A stretch of 64,000 nt of DNA from Microvelia longipes (GCA_018340805.1 JACMZG010001913.1:9534354-9598353); one strand, 5' to 3'; positions 1-11,334 are shown, counted from the first letter of the stretch. Numbers and translations: made by a program. Notes: generated from the letters alone by a model not told the origin.

Positions 1-823
1 AAAATGGCCAAAAATTAAAAAATACTGATTTTCAAAAAATCATAGCTCATAAACGAATAATATTAATGCTTTGAAAATTTTGTTGATTGCTTGTCTTAAA
101 GTAAGTAACTCCTAAAAAAATTGGGAGCTCTTAATTCAGATTTCTTCATATCATAAAACAAATTGAAATTTTCATATATTTTTAAGAAACCCTAAATTTT
201 GGAACCCCCATTGCCCCCCTCCAAGGAGCGATCATAGAGTAAAAGTGTCAAAGGGCCAAATGTAGCTCAAAGCTTGCTTTAAACAGATCTGTTCATATTT
301 TTCCTGTAGTACAAGCGAGAACTGAGTATCGGCTGTTTATCTGAAGGTCAAAAATCACTAAATTTTAGGGTCGGAGGACCATAAAAGCGACCATAAAAAA
401 AGAACGGGTGACCATAAAAAATTTATATTGGTAATTTTTTACTCACCATAGATATGGGTATCAATAGCAAAATAATTATCAAAATCTATTTCTTTAGAGC
501 ACCCAAGTCTGGGACACTTGATATGGATTGACCCCTTTGTTAAAAATCAACTTTTTTTAACTTTTCTCGGAAAGGTGGAAAAGTAGAAAGTCTCAAGTGT
601 ACATTTAAATACCAAATGTAATACACAGACATTGTTAGAAAGAAATCCGTGGAAACTAAAAAAGCCTCGGTGTAATTCTTGCTCCCACCCTCGCAATGAA
701 CCTGATATGAATATATAAACATCCTTGGTTAAGTTTTTCTTCCCCAACTATGTTTACACGTACCTTGACATTTTAAAACTTTATTCACTATTATTTCATT
801 TGAATTTCACGTTTTTATTACCT
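1..823. other. AT-rich non-coding DNA, nothing recognised
   Basis: No supported gene, RNA or repeat boundary was seen. The short open frames near 540-750 have no family resemblance. If ETHR keeps its usual exon order, this stretch is part of an intron or lies upstream of that gene. Confidence 0.5.
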
Positions 824-1558
824 TTCCTCATTTATACCGTTGGTATAGGAAAGGTATTGTGTTTGCGGAAAAATCCGAAACCGGGATGAAACCGGAATTG
901 TCCGTTTCAGGTGTTTTTAAGGCTTCCTGAGTGGTTTTCGCAAAGTTGTCTGTCTGTATGTGTGTGTCTGTTATTATCGCAGCTCCTAGTATATTTTTGC
1001 TAATGAGTTGAAACTTTGTACTAAATTCAGTCTACAGCTGCTGTTGTGCTGCCAAAACAAATAATTGATTTATAACGTCATAAACCCATATTAATGACAG
1101 CGAAAATTTCGAAAAATCATAAAACGCGGAAAAATGTAGCGATTGGATTGAGATTCGGCACGCATATAGCTATGCATAGTACTAACATATATGATTAGTT
1201 TCATCTCATTAACAGCATTATTATTATTATTAATAATAATAATTATTATTATTAAATAACTATTGTATATTTTTTAAGTTGAAATTCGGTACAAATTTAT
1301 AATGCCATTACGTAATAAATTAAGTTACATAGTAATTACGTAATAATAAAGATAAATTATGTTTCATTTCAATACGACAAGTATATCCATGATTTTTGCT
1401 GGATCATAAAAGTTAAGCAGCATTGAGTGTGGTCAGAGCTGTATGGATGACCGCTGAGAATGAAACTGATGTTTATTAAAAACATCAGATATTAAATCTG
1501 AGGACGAGCAAAGCAAGTCCGATGTGATGAGGAAAAGTTTCGAGGTACCCCGTACCCA
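824..1558 (+). repeat. Interspersed repeat family R1, near full-length copy
   Basis: This 0.7-kb unit starts with a TTTCCTCATTTATACC-like end and ends with GATGAGGAAAAG followed by GGTACCCCGTACCC. Related copies or fragments lie at 13317-13345, 22325-22440, 36577-37601, 39945-40315, 40630-40735, 47095-47215, 59455-60073, 60126-60210 and 62336-63390. The outer TTTTCCTCAT and ATGAGGAAAA are reverse complements, so the unit may have short subterminal inverted repeats. There is no coding capacity. It looks like a non-autonomous DNA element; the class is not resolved. Confidence 0.75.
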
Positions 1559-2158
1559 TTTTTTTTATTGATATAACCATTTAATTTTCAATTGGCGATT
1601 TATGAAATGATATGTTGGTCTAGAGTAATCTAAGCCTGACGCGATCGTCCCCCAAAAGGGCGACATAATAATGTAGTCTGAGAGAAGTCAACTTCTATAT
1701 TTATTCTAAAGAATATAATAGTTATTGAATGTCGAAAGGTATGCGAGAGAGTCCAACAGAAGGTGGGGTGAACTCAGTGCTGGCATCTTGCGGTAGCTCT
1801 TCTTACCATACAGTATGGTTCTATATATACAGTCTTTCCACTTTTCTAACTTAGTTCTACAAAATTAAATTGTTCTTTATTGCCATTTTAACGACCCGGA
1901 TATCTACTTGAAATTTGTCATTATTATATAAAGCAATTATTTTGATTAATCAGTTTTGTGCCAGAAGTAGTTTGCTGAAGACGACAGTGGCGCATTCTCG
2001 TAGTTGGCTTGGTGAAACTACCATATTACCCACTAGCGCTCCTGTTAACAGGCTTAGGAACTAACCTTTTCTTGTCTGAAACTATAAATTTCAGGACCAT
2101 CTTTCTTGTTATTATATTCATTGATTAATTCCGCATAGTAGGTAGGCCGCCATAGTGT
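1559..2158. other. Non-coding DNA upstream of LINE A
   Basis: Nothing was recognised. The ATAGTGT at 2152-2158 is repeated at 8791-8797 just after the LINE A tail. It may be the target-site duplication, which would put the LINE 5' end near 2159. Confidence 0.4.
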
Positions 2159-2505
2159 ACGTTTCGGCTCCGTATTTAAACTATTTTTTTTTCGGTTTAT
2201 TAAAAGATATCTTTGTGGTTCTTAGTTACTTTTTTAGTATTTTAATAAGTTGTTCTTTGATATTAGTTCTGTGCAATATTATCCTTTTATTGTTAAGTTA
2301 TCTAAAGTAATTTATAAAGATTCGTTAAAATAACACGTGCTAAGGTGGTTATTAACCGTCACGTCCGCGTCCTTGAGCAGCTAGGCCGCCAAAACTTCGC
2401 ATAACATCGGTAAACATCGGCTGGGCCTTACTCCACTTTACTCTTCAATCAACGTTTATCTGAACTTCTATTTGCTGTTTTTCTTCTGGTATTTTTTTTC
2501 TTATC

Positions 2506-3375
2506 ATGACTCTTCTAGACACTGCGCTGTGTTTGAAATGCCAGAAAGATTTTAATGTTGATGATTCTAAACACGCTTGTTTTTCCTGTAAAATGGAAGT
2601 TCATCGTACTTGTATGAACCTAAATAGAGCCGAGAATAAACTGATTAAAAACAAAAACAAATCACACATTTATTGGTGCTTCCGTTGTGATCATGATTCT
2701 AGCGTTCATAAACAACTTGTTAATATATCAAATGACATTGATGATTTGAAAATAAATCTTAAAACTCTAAAAACTGAAGTTAAATCTTTTGTTGATACTC
2801 CCGCTAATACTGAGAAGACATCTAAATCCGAGGGTAAATTAAATGTTATTAACTCTGAACTGGTTTCTGACTCTCCTGTTGTGACTGAAGATGTTATAAA
2901 TGAGTTAAAAGATCGCGAAAATCGTTCACGTAATGTTCTTTTCTTTAATATTGCTGAAAGCTCGTCTTCTGATCCACTTGCGTGTCTTGAAAATGATAAG
3001 AAAGCTATAACGGAAGTATTGTGTCATCTTAAAATCCCGGTTAGCTGTCTTATTAAAACTATTCGACTTGGAACAGTTCAGCCAAATAAAATTAGGCCAG
3101 TGAAAGCTTTTTTCCAGGACAAGGTAACTTCGCTGACAATATTAACATCCGGCCTACATATCACGGAAAAGTTTACCTATAAAGTTAAAAACGACACTAC
3201 ACAAGCCCAAAGAGACTTCTTACAAAAGTTAAGGGATCAGCTAGAAAAACGTATTGCGAGTGGCGATAAGGATTTAACAATTAAATTTATTAATGGATCT
3301 CCTAAAATCGTTTCTACGGCTTCAAAAAACTTGCAAGTTCCCGGCCCCCAATCACCATCTATTATCAGAACGTAA
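2506..3375 (+). CDS. LINE A ORF1, PHD-finger RNA-binding type protein
   Basis: This 289-residue intact frame encodes the likely nucleic-acid-binding partner of the LINE. Cysteines and a histidine are spaced as a C4HC3 PHD finger: C9-C12, C25-C28, H33-C36 and C58-C61, with W57 before the last pair. A lysine-rich, probably coiled-coil stretch follows (about residues 70-130). After it comes an RSRNVLFFNI motif and a basic C-terminal part, as in L1/CR1-like ORF1 proteins that package the RNA. The frame ends at 3375, inside the start of ORF2, so ORF1 and ORF2 overlap by about 25 bases. It is the only unbroken frame of the element. That it comes from this LINE is clear from its position; RNA binding is inferred from the family. 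Confidence 0.8.
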   Translation: MTLLDTALCLKCQKDFNVDDSKHACFSCKMEVHRTCMNLNRAENKLIKNKNKSHIYWCFRCDHDSSVHKQLVNISNDIDDLKINLKTLKTEVKSFVDTPANTEKTSKSEGKLNVINSELVSDSPVVTEDVINELKDRENRSRNVLFFNIAESSSSDPLACLENDKKAITEVLCHLKIPVSCLIKTIRLGTVQPNKIRPVKAFFQDKVTSLTILTSGLHITEKFTYKVKNDTTQAQRDFLQKLRDQLEKRIASGDKDLTIKFINGSPKIVSTASKNLQVPGPQSPSIIRT

Positions 3376-4936
3376 GAGGTCTCCGTTCAAAGCTTAGCAA
3401 CTTAAAGACTGCTGCCACCTCTTCAGATTACGATGTATTAATATTAACAGAAACTAACCTTACCTCCAATATTTCAACTAACGAACTTGGCTTGACTAAT
3501 TATAAAATTTTCGAAAAGATCGTGATTCTTGTACAAGTGAAAAATCTAGCTTCGGCGGTTGCTTAATTGCTGTTAAGTGTACACTTAAGTGTCACTCTAT
3601 ACGTGTTAACTGTGATTCTGTTGAACAAATTTTTATCTCTCTCAACCATGGCATCACTAAAACTCTTATCGGTGCTACGTATCTACCTCCTAGATCTCCA
3701 TTGGTTTCCTACGAAAATCATTGCTCATCTGTTGAAGAAATACTGTCATCTCATACCTTCTCACATGTTCTGCTATTTGGTGATTACAACCTACCTTCTG
3801 CTGACTGGTCCGACACTACCTCTACTCTCAACTCACCTGAAGCTCAACACGTTTTGAATTCTTTTTCCTTTCACTCTCTGTATCAAGTCAATAAAATCTC
3901 TAACAGTAACAACCGCACTCTTGACTTGGTTTTCTCTTCATGTGATGACGATATTATAAATGAAGTTTTGGACCCCTTACTCAAATTGGATTCTCATCAC
4001 CCCCCTCTATTATTAGAATTAGATTTACATTTAGAAAATAAGTATTTAGACTGTGTGCAATCTTACCAAAATTTTAAAAATTGTGATTTAGAGAAATTAT
4101 TTTTAGATTTAAGTAATGTAAACTGGTCTCATATTATTGATAATACAAATGTAAATACTGCCTTTTCTACTTTTCTAAATTTCTTAAGTTCCTCTATATC
4201 TAGTCTTACTCCTACTACTAACTATCGTACTCACTCTTCTTTCCCTAAATGGACTTCATCCGAACTTCGTCAACTTATTCTTTATAAACGTGCCCTGCAC
4301 CGTCGCTATAAATTAACTCTCTTGTACAGTGATTATCTTCTTTTCTCTTCTGTTCGATCTCAGTGTAAATCTTTATCTAAATCCTGTTATTCCCAATATA
4401 TTAAAGATATTGAATCTTCTATTCCTAGCAATATTAAAAACTTCTGGAACTATGTGAATTCCCTAAGGAAATCTTCATCTCTTCCAGACTCTATTCATCT
4501 TAATGACTCCTCAGGTAACTGCCCTCAAAGTATTTGTAACATTTTCGCTGATCATTTTTCTAGTGTTTTCTCTGATCCAATAACTCCTACTGTTAATAGG
4601 GTTCCAAATATGTCTTCTTCGGTTCTTTTATCTTCTCTTTCAATCTCTTATGACTCTGTCCTCTCAAAACTTCAAAATTTAAAGTCTGACAAAGGTCCAG
4701 GACCTGATAATATCCCTCCATCTATTCTTAAACATTGTGCTTCAATTCTTGCGAATTCTCTTCACTCCTTATTTAACCTCTCTCTTTCTTGTGGTGTGTT
4801 TCCTGGCTGTTTAAAAACCAGCTACGTCGTTCCTATTTTTAAATCTGGCGACAAATCTTCAGCGCAAAACTATCGTCCTATTGCTCTTCTTCCTATTGTT
4901 GGTAAAATATTTGAGTCTCTAGTAACTGATGCAATA
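3349..4936 (+). pseudogene. LINE A ORF2, first part: AP endonuclease and start of reverse transcriptase
   Basis: The frame opens with the endonuclease signature YQNVRGLRSK, continues through LILTET and, near 3778, has the FGDYNLP motif of APE-type endonucleases. SDHHPP is represented by LDSHHPP near 3990. The linker and the first reverse transcriptase blocks (KGPGPDNIP near 4690; FKSGDKSSAQNYRPIALLP near 4840-4905) follow. A one-base loss near 3513 shifts the frame, and the frame is cut at about 4937 where LINE B is inserted. The enzyme nicked target DNA and primed reverse transcription when intact; this copy cannot make it. Confidence 0.85.
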
Positions 4937-7046
4937 TAAAGATGCAATAGAAAGATTATTCAAAAGAAAAACCTCTATTTCATGAAATACAAAAGATCTA
5001 ACAAACAAATTCATTTTAATCTGTTTAGAATCTATAGAAAATTGTCAAAAATAAAGTTAGATGAAGATATTGAAAAGAGAAATTCTAGAATTGATACTAA
5101 TTTAAAGAAGAACCCAAAGTATTTTTGGCGTTATGTTGATAAATCAAAAGATAGTAACAATTCTGAAATTTCTCTTAAACATAATAATCAACTTGTTTCT
5201 GATAAAACTCAAATAGCTAATATTTTTTCTAATCATTTTCAATCAGTATACAGACCTTCCTCTTCCTTCTCTCTTCCTCCTGCAACTAATCCTTCTCCCA
5301 AAGTTCGTGTTCCTCCTCCTTTTTTTACTCGTTATCAATCCTATACAATGCTTAAAAATGTTAAAAACAGTTTTAGTGCCGGTCCTGATAATATACCTAG
5401 CTTTGTTGTCCGTAAAAACGCCTATACTTTGGCTCCAGTTTTTTTAGATATTATAAATTGTAGTATCTCCGTTAAAATGTTTCCTTCTTTATGGAATCAA
5501 GCCTACATTATTCCTCTCCACAAATCAGGTGATAAATGCTTAGCATCTAATTACAGACCCATATCTATATGCTGCATCTTTAATAAAGTGTTTGAAGGAC
5601 TTTTGCTTGCACACATCGATAAATATTTATCTCCCTCCCCGTCGTCTCGTCAACATGGGTTTATCTCTAAAAGATCTACTATTACAAATCTAGTCAGTTT
5701 TCTCTCGCCTGTTGGTTCTGGTTTGTTTTCAAGATGTCAAATTGATGTAGTGTATTTCGACTTAAGTAAAGCTTTTGATGTTGTTGACCATGGTATTTTA
5801 CTAAGCAAGCTGTACACGAATGGCTTTCATCCTGACCTTGTTTTGTTCTTATCAAGTTATCTGTCTTGTCGTACTTGTTGTGTTAAAGTTTCGAATGCTC
5901 TCTCCACTCAGTTCTTAACTACATCTGGGGTACATCAAGGCTCCAGAATTAGTCCTAGGATTTTTAGTTTGATGATGGATGTAAGTTCTGTTCTCACTTG
6001 TGAGCATGCAATTTTTGCCGACGATCTCAAAATCTGGAAAAAGATTACTGATATTGACTCATGCTCTGAACTTCAGAATGATATAAACGCTGTGAGTCGT
6101 TGGGCTGTAAATAATAATCTTTTTAAACTGTGATAAATCTAATGTTATTTCTTTACTCGTAGTTCTAATCCTTACCATTTTCAATATTCTCTGTGTAATA
6201 ATCCTTTGTCCTCAGTGTCCTCTGTGTGTGATCTCGGTGTTATGTTAGACAGCAAGCTTACCTTTGAAAATCATATTGAAATGATTATTTGTCGTTCTCT
6301 CCGTTCTTTAGGTTTTATCAGTTATGTTTCTCGTGGTTTGTCAATAGATTGTTTTTTATCTCTTTATAAAACTTTAGTCCGTCCTATTCTAGAGTATGCT
6401 GTGCCTGTTTGGAACAATCTTGGTGTCACTAGATCTGATCGAATCGAAGCTGTTCAACGTCGGTTTATAAGAATATGCTATCTTCGTTATGTCTACCAAC
6501 GTTGCTATTACTCTTATGAAAGACTGTGTAAGAAACTTGGTCTTGAATCTCTAAGCCTACGCCGAAGATCGCACGAAGTTCTTTTTCTTAGTAAATGTTT
6601 AAAAAATGAAATAGACTGTCCTGAAGTTCAAAAGCAAGTCGTCATACTCCCTGAAGGTCGCCGCCGTGGCAGGTTTCTTTATGTCAAAGAATTGTCCTCT
6701 ATTTGTCCTATAGTTCGTTGTGTGTCCTCGTTAAATTCTCTTCCTATTAATAGTTCCAACCTTTCTACCATCCAATCCTTAAAATCAATTCTAAAACTAT
6801 CTTTTTCCTCCTAATTCTAGTTTTAAATTTTGACTTATGTTACTTTAAGAATGTCTTATATATTTTTAACCCTAATTGTTAGTTATTGTTTTATTGCACT
6901 TATAAGCTGTAATTGTATTGTAGTTAATTTTATATCGTAATTTATTGCATTAATTTAACTTTTATCTTACCATGTATCCTACTTGTGGACATTGTCTGTT
7001 AGGGTAACATGTAAAACTTTTTAAATAAATAAAAAATAAATAAATA
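4937..7046 (+). mobile_element. LINE B: 5'-truncated non-LTR retrotransposon nested in LINE A
   Basis: LINE B starts inside the endonuclease-RT linker and ends with an (AAATA)n-like tail at 7020-7046, directly before LINE A sequence resumes. It has the same orientation as its host element and is a related but different subfamily. No clear target duplication was seen beyond an ambiguous AATAT. The ordered nesting dates LINE B as younger than LINE A. Confidence 0.85.
4982..6814 (+). pseudogene. LINE B ORF2 remnant, reverse transcriptase
   Basis: Two frames (4982-6133 and 6206-6814) make up most of a reverse transcriptase. Visible blocks are SAGPDNIPSFVV near 5376, LHKSGDKCLASNYRPIS near 5515, FDLSKAFDVVDHGIL near 5758, SGVHQGSRISP near 5925 and the catalytic FADD near 6015. 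The second frame covers the thumb and C-terminal region (LGVMLD, LVRPILEYAVPVW). A frameshift near 6133 separates the two parts. The endonuclease domain is missing by 5' truncation, so the copy is dead. Confidence 0.88.
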
Positions 7047-8278
7047 TTTCCCACTCTATCTTCTCTCATTATTCCTCAACAACATGGTTTTCTTACTGGT
7101 CGCTCTACTGTAACGAATCTTCTTTGTTATCAACACTATATTCTTCAAGCTTTTGATGAATTTCTTCAGGTCGACGCGGTTCATACTGATCTCTCCAAAG
7201 CTTTTGATTCATTAAATATCCCTCTTCTTATTCTAAAATTAAAAGCTCATGGTATTGGTGGTCTTCTTCTTTCCTGGTTAGAATCTTATCTTATTGGTCG
7301 AAAACAAATTGTTAAATTAAAATCATTTCTTTCCTACTCTTTTCCTACTTCTACTGGAGTCCCTCAAGGCTCTCATCTAGGTCCCCTTCTCTTTATTATT
7401 TTTATAAATGATGTGTATTCTATCCTGCCTTCTGTCTTATTCCTTCTTTTTGCAGATGATCTCAAGCTTTACTTCAAAATCAAAACTTTGCTTGATTGCC
7501 ATAACCTTCAAAATTCTTTAAATCTTTTCTCAGACTGGTGCACAGCAAATGGTTTAAAATTAATATTAAGAAATGTAAAGTTATATCCTTTTATAGAAAG
7601 AAGACCCCAATCATGTTTAACTATTCTATCAACAACGAGGCTCTTGAGCGTGTGTCCACAATAAATGACTTAGGTGTTCTCTTCGATCACCAACTTTTTT
7701 TCGACCACCATATCCAGCAAATAGTCAATAAATCTTTCAAGCTCTTAGGTTTTATTTATCGCTCTTCCAAAGACTTTTCTTCAATTGTTACATTTAAACA
7801 CCTTTTTGTTTCTCTCGTTCGTCCCAGTCTAGAATACGCTTCCTCTGTCTGGTCTCCTCACCAAACTACGTATAAAGAAAAGTTGGCTTCTGTTTATTTA
7901 AAATTTCTTAGGATGTGTTGTTATCGTCTAGGTCTTGATTGTTCTAACACCCCTTATCTTGAGATCCAATCTCTTCTTCATCTCACTCCTCCTTCTGTTC
8001 GCCGTTTTTCTCTTGATCTGTCTTTCCTTTATCGTTTAATTAATTCTCTTGTTGATTGTCCTCTTCTTTCATCTTTAATATCTCATCACGAACCTTACAC
8101 TATAAATCTTAGAAACCAACAAATTTTCTTCATTCCTTTTCTCCGTACTAATTACCTCTTCAATTCTCCCATATGTCGACTGATGCGTCTAGCAAATTCT
8201 ATTCCTGACTTAAAATTTACTGTGTCTATTTCTAAATTCAAATCGTTTGTTACTTCTCATCTTCTCTCAGTTCTATAA
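7047..8278 (+). pseudogene. LINE A ORF2, second part: reverse transcriptase core and C-terminus
   Basis: The frame continues exactly where the first half stops. It shows QQHGFLTGRSTVTNL, TDLSKAFDSL, TGVPQGSHLGPLLF and the catalytic FADD near 7452. One frameshift near 7555 moves the frame, after which LGVLFDHQLFFD, LVRPSLEYASSVW and the usual C-terminal region run to the stop at 8276-8278. The join with the first half restores a normal RT block order, which is what shows that LINE B was inserted here. Confidence 0.88.
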
Positions 8279-8790
8279 AGTATACTTTTAATTGTTTTGG
8301 TTGCATATGCTATATTATAATTTTAACTTATTTTTAGTTCTCTATTCTTTTACGTGTTGATCCGTAGTAAAATCCTTTCGAATTTTATGTTTTTTTTTTG
8401 TTTTTTTAATTTTTATTTTATTTATATATTTATATTTCTTTTTTTATATTATTATTATTTTATTTTAATATTATATATTATCTTTTATGTTATCTTTTTA
8501 TTTAACGTTTATTATTTGTGTGTATTTTTGCTATCTTTCTCACCATCATAATCACACATTTATACTATTTCTTTGATGTTATAGCTTTTTTTCTTTTCGC
8601 CATTTACTTTTCTCCTTTTTGAATGCAATATTTTATTTTTATTTATAGCCTTGTTAAATTTTCCATTTTGATGTTTACTACTAATTTATACTTTAACTTA
8701 TTTTTTTATCTTAATTTTGTAAATTTTTGTATCTTGATTTTTGTATATTGGCTCACGCCGTTAACTATAAATAAATAAATAAATAAATAA
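8279..8790 (+). other. LINE A 3'UTR and AAATA tail
   Basis: T-rich sequence with no open frame follows the ORF2 stop. It ends in six or so AAATA units. The tail type agrees with CR1/jockey-like LINEs, whose 3' ends are short tandem repeats rather than poly(A). Confidence 0.7.
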
Positions 8791-8889
8791 ATAGTGTCCA
8801 AACCATACATACTTTTGTCAAACTTGGAGGCAAAAATAATATCGTTCATATTAATAATACCCGTTTAGAGCCTTGCGGCTCTTCAGGGA

Positions 8890-9060
8890 TAACCCCTACA
8901 GGAACTACTTTAGGTGGTAGTGACAACCGTTACGGTATAATTAAAAGGTATGAAATGAGAGGGTAACCTGGGATGTGAACCCCAGACCTATGCGGTGTCA
9001 AAGGTCAGTGTATAAGTACTGATGCTCAAACAACCTTTACCACCGAGACATTTTGTGGGT
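8890..9060 (-). repeat. tRNA-like SINE fragment
   Basis: Read on the minus strand it has a B-box-like GGGGTTCACATCCC (about 8968-8981). It resembles the heads of the other tRNA-derived repeats in the window but lacks a clear cloverleaf. It lies just before ETHR exon 3. Confidence 0.4.
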
Positions 9061-9104
9061 AAATTGGATTGTTTTTAACTTAGATTGACTTTTGTTTGTT
9101 GCAG

Positions 9105-9285
9105 GCAAGGCAGTACCCTACATAGAGCTGACAGTGGCTCATGCCTCAGTGCTTACAATATTGGCTATCAGTTTCGAGAGATACTACGCCATATGTGAAC
9201 CTCTGAGAGCTGGATACGTCTGTACTAAGGCAAGAGCACTTCTCATATGCTTACTCGCGTGGGCAACTGCTGCTACGTTTACAAG
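9105..9285 (+). CDS. ETHR: Ecdysis triggering hormone receptor, shared exon with TM3, ERY motif and TM4
   Basis: This internal exon of a rhodopsin-class GPCR has an acceptor TTTGTTTGTTGCAG before 9105 and a donor AG|GTAAAA after 9285. It encodes 59 whole codons plus two split ones. The motifs VPYIELTVAHASVLTILAIS and FERYYAICEPLRAGYVC are those of insect ETHR, the receptor that ecdysis triggering hormone uses to start the moulting behaviour sequence. The ERY at helix 3 is the DRY-equivalent G-protein switch. The first codon is split (N|GC). Counting 25 residues back from the ERY arginine places the conserved helix-3 disulfide cysteine exactly here, so the upstream exon should end in T. The exon ends with a split AG|T serine shared by both downstream exons. 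TM1, TM2 and the N-terminus must lie upstream of the window. The family call is from recognised motifs, not a database search. Confidence 0.88.
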
Positions 9286-9744
9286 GTAAAAACCCTGGTC
9301 AAACAGTACAATCATTAAATCTTGGACCAGTCTTATTCAATTCAAAGTCCCAAAAACATCTATTACTTATAAATTGGTTGATACCATTCGTATTGTAGGT
9401 TCTCCGGTTATTTACTCGGTTACTCGACTTTTTTTATCACTTGGACTAGTAGTATCAACTTTGGACCGTTTTCATTTGATTTAGCGCTTCAAAACACATT
9501 TAAAGAGAAAACCTAGTAGTAATGTGGGGGGAGTGGTAGTAACTATTAGGCAAGTAGGCCACGTTGTTAGGTACTTTTTGCCAGCTCCCTAAGATAGTGT
9601 TCTACTCCTTTTAATTTCAAGTATTGGTATATTTCATCTAATCTATACAGAAGAGCCGTGAATTTCTATGGTTTCTCTCATGCTTTTTTTAAGGAATCAT
9701 ACATATTTTCACTGACTCATATAGTCTAGTGAGTATAAAACTAG
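9286..9744 (+). other. ETHR intron, with a degenerate dispersed repeat
   Basis: It contains motifs (ACCAGTCTTATTCAATTCAA followed by an AAAACATC run, and TTGGACCGTTTTCATTTGATT) shared with the tandem-like block at 41760-42130. No coding sequence is seen. Confidence 0.5.
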
Positions 9745-10110
9745 GAACAACACGTGCCCTCGCTGTTAAACCAAACCTCCATGCACTTTAAACTACAAGG
9801 CAGATACAGTATAGTATTATAATGAATCTACTATGAGGGTCCTAAATTTTTCCTATACCCAGTTTCATTTAGGGTAAGGGATCTTTCACGAGTACCTGAC
9901 TACGCAGAGGCTCGAGACCACCAGCTTTAAGGACGTGGTAGTTCCCTTCTAAAGGACGTGGTACACAGAATTTTTATCCCTCTCATAAAAATCCCAGAGT
10001 CCCGTGCTGGCATTGAACCCATGACTAAATAAACTCGGAAGTTTAAGTCCATTCATTCTGTGTCTTGGCCTCTTACCTTAACCACTACACCACGGGTGAC
10101 TCCTCGACAC
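9745..10110 (-). mobile_element. tRNA-derived SINE, family S1
   Basis: On the minus strand the head has an A-box-like GTGGTGTAGTGGTTAAGG (about 10070-10093) and a B box GGGTTCAATGCC (about 10009-10020), the Pol III promoter layout of tRNA-derived SINEs. The body and tail match the second copy at 56116-56415. A normal tRNA cannot be folded, so it is a SINE and not a tRNA gene. Confidence 0.75.
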
Positions 10111-10123
10111 CCGTCGAGGAGTC
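10098..10123. other. Perfect 11-bp hairpin at the SINE end
   Basis: GACTCCTCGAC and GTCGAGGAGTC form a perfect stem around a four-base loop, immediately outside the 5' end of the minus-strand SINE. No terminator-like T run follows. Its role is unknown. Confidence 0.6.
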
Positions 10124-10781
10124 AACAACACACAAATGTGTTGTTTACAGACCGTATTTAAAGTTTTACGTTATTTTGACTTTTGGTCGAAGTTTTTATT
10201 TTACACCATTAAGCTTTAATCACTCTAAGCATTGCTGGAAAGTGGAAGTTGGTGTTGTTAATATTATAGACCATTTCACGGCGCTCACTGATGTTGTAAA
10301 TGCATCTTTGAGATGAAAAGGTGTTATAGATGCATCGAATCTTAAGTTAAGATTTTTACCAGGTCAAGAAATACAGCAACAAATTTAGGGCCTCTACTCA
10401 AATTTCATTCAACAGTAAGCAGTTTGTTTTGTGCGATATTTTAGATATTGCTAGTGAATGCAAAAGCTATAATTAATAATTATAATTATAAGTTGATCAA
10501 TCAAATTAGTTGTATATTACTATCAAAAATGCATATTATAATTAATTAATTATACTTTGTTCCATTAAATTAGTTTGTCGAAACCCATTTTTTCGATCTT
10601 ATGATTGAAGATGTATAGCAGTCTATCTACTAATGTTAGTGTAATGAAACTTTTCTTGCTTGCAATGTTGTAGACACCCCAAAATTTCAGCTCAATAGTT
10701 CAAACTAATCTCTAGTTATTTCAATGTTTAACGGAGTCGCAATTTTCAAACACTTGTAAATAAAGTCTTGCAAAATCTACT
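10124..10781 (+). other. ETHR intron, AT-rich, nothing recognised
   Basis: There are no conserved motifs, RNA genes or clear repeat ends. The open frame at 10065-10316 overlaps the SINE and has no recognisable content. Confidence 0.5.
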
Positions 10782-11304
10782 TTTATCTCCAGACGGTGTA
10801 TAATGTAAAGTTTATTGACTAGTTTTTAGAGAGTAAAGAAGCACTTTTCACTCCCAAGGGTGAAAAAGTTACTTTACACTCCCTTGGGAGTAAAAATAAC
10901 TTTCCTATTATTGGGTTATTTTAGCCAATTAGATTATTTTTTTAGGGGATTGGTACTCCCCTAAAAGTTTATACAGGTCACCGATCACTTTTTGTAATTT
11001 TTTCGGGGGGTGACACCCCTAAAATTTATTGGGGGGACTCGACCAAAGAAAAAATTTTATTGTCTCAAAATCCGTTTCAGGTCAAAAGAAGTTGTTTGGA
11101 TTTTTTGGGAGCAGTACGCCCAAAATTTAAAGGGTGGGCCCGACCAAAACATTTCTTTACTGTCTCAAAGTCCGTTTTAGGTCAAAAGAAGTTTGGAACA
11201 ATATTTTTTTTTGGAGGCAGCACCTCTTAAGGGGATCTGTCCCAAAAAAAATAGAATAAAATACAACATAGCGTATTAAAGTAAAATCAACGTCTGGAGA
11301 TAAA
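10782..11304. mobile_element. MITE-like element with TTTATCTCCAGACG terminal repeats
   Basis: The left end TTTATCTCCAGACG is matched by CGTCTGGAGATAAA at the right end, giving a 523-bp non-coding element with inverted termini. Internal sequence includes runs such as ACTCCCAAGGG/CCCTTGGGAGT and repeated GGTCAAAAGAAGTT motifs. Right-end relatives lie near 20400-20744 and 27490-27655, supporting a dispersed family. The target duplication is not clear. Confidence 0.7.
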
Positions 11305-11334
11305 ATCTTGTATGTACTTTGGGATGAATGAAAT

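Larger units (their letters stand above)
2159..8790 (+). mobile_element. LINE A: jockey/CR1-type non-LTR retrotransposon, nearly full length, with a nested insertion
   Basis: The element has the order 5'UTR, ORF1 (2506-3375), ORF2 with AP endonuclease and reverse transcriptase, then a short AT-rich 3'UTR ending in an (AAATA)n tail at about 8770-8790. ORF2 is broken at about 4937 by a second LINE and resumes in register at 7047. Two single-base frameshifts (near 3513 and 7555) make it inactive. A 7-bp repeat ATAGTGT flanks the proposed ends. The clade call rests on the PHD-type ORF1, the APE/RT order and the AAATA tail. It probably lies in an ETHR intron in sense orientation. Confidence 0.85.
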
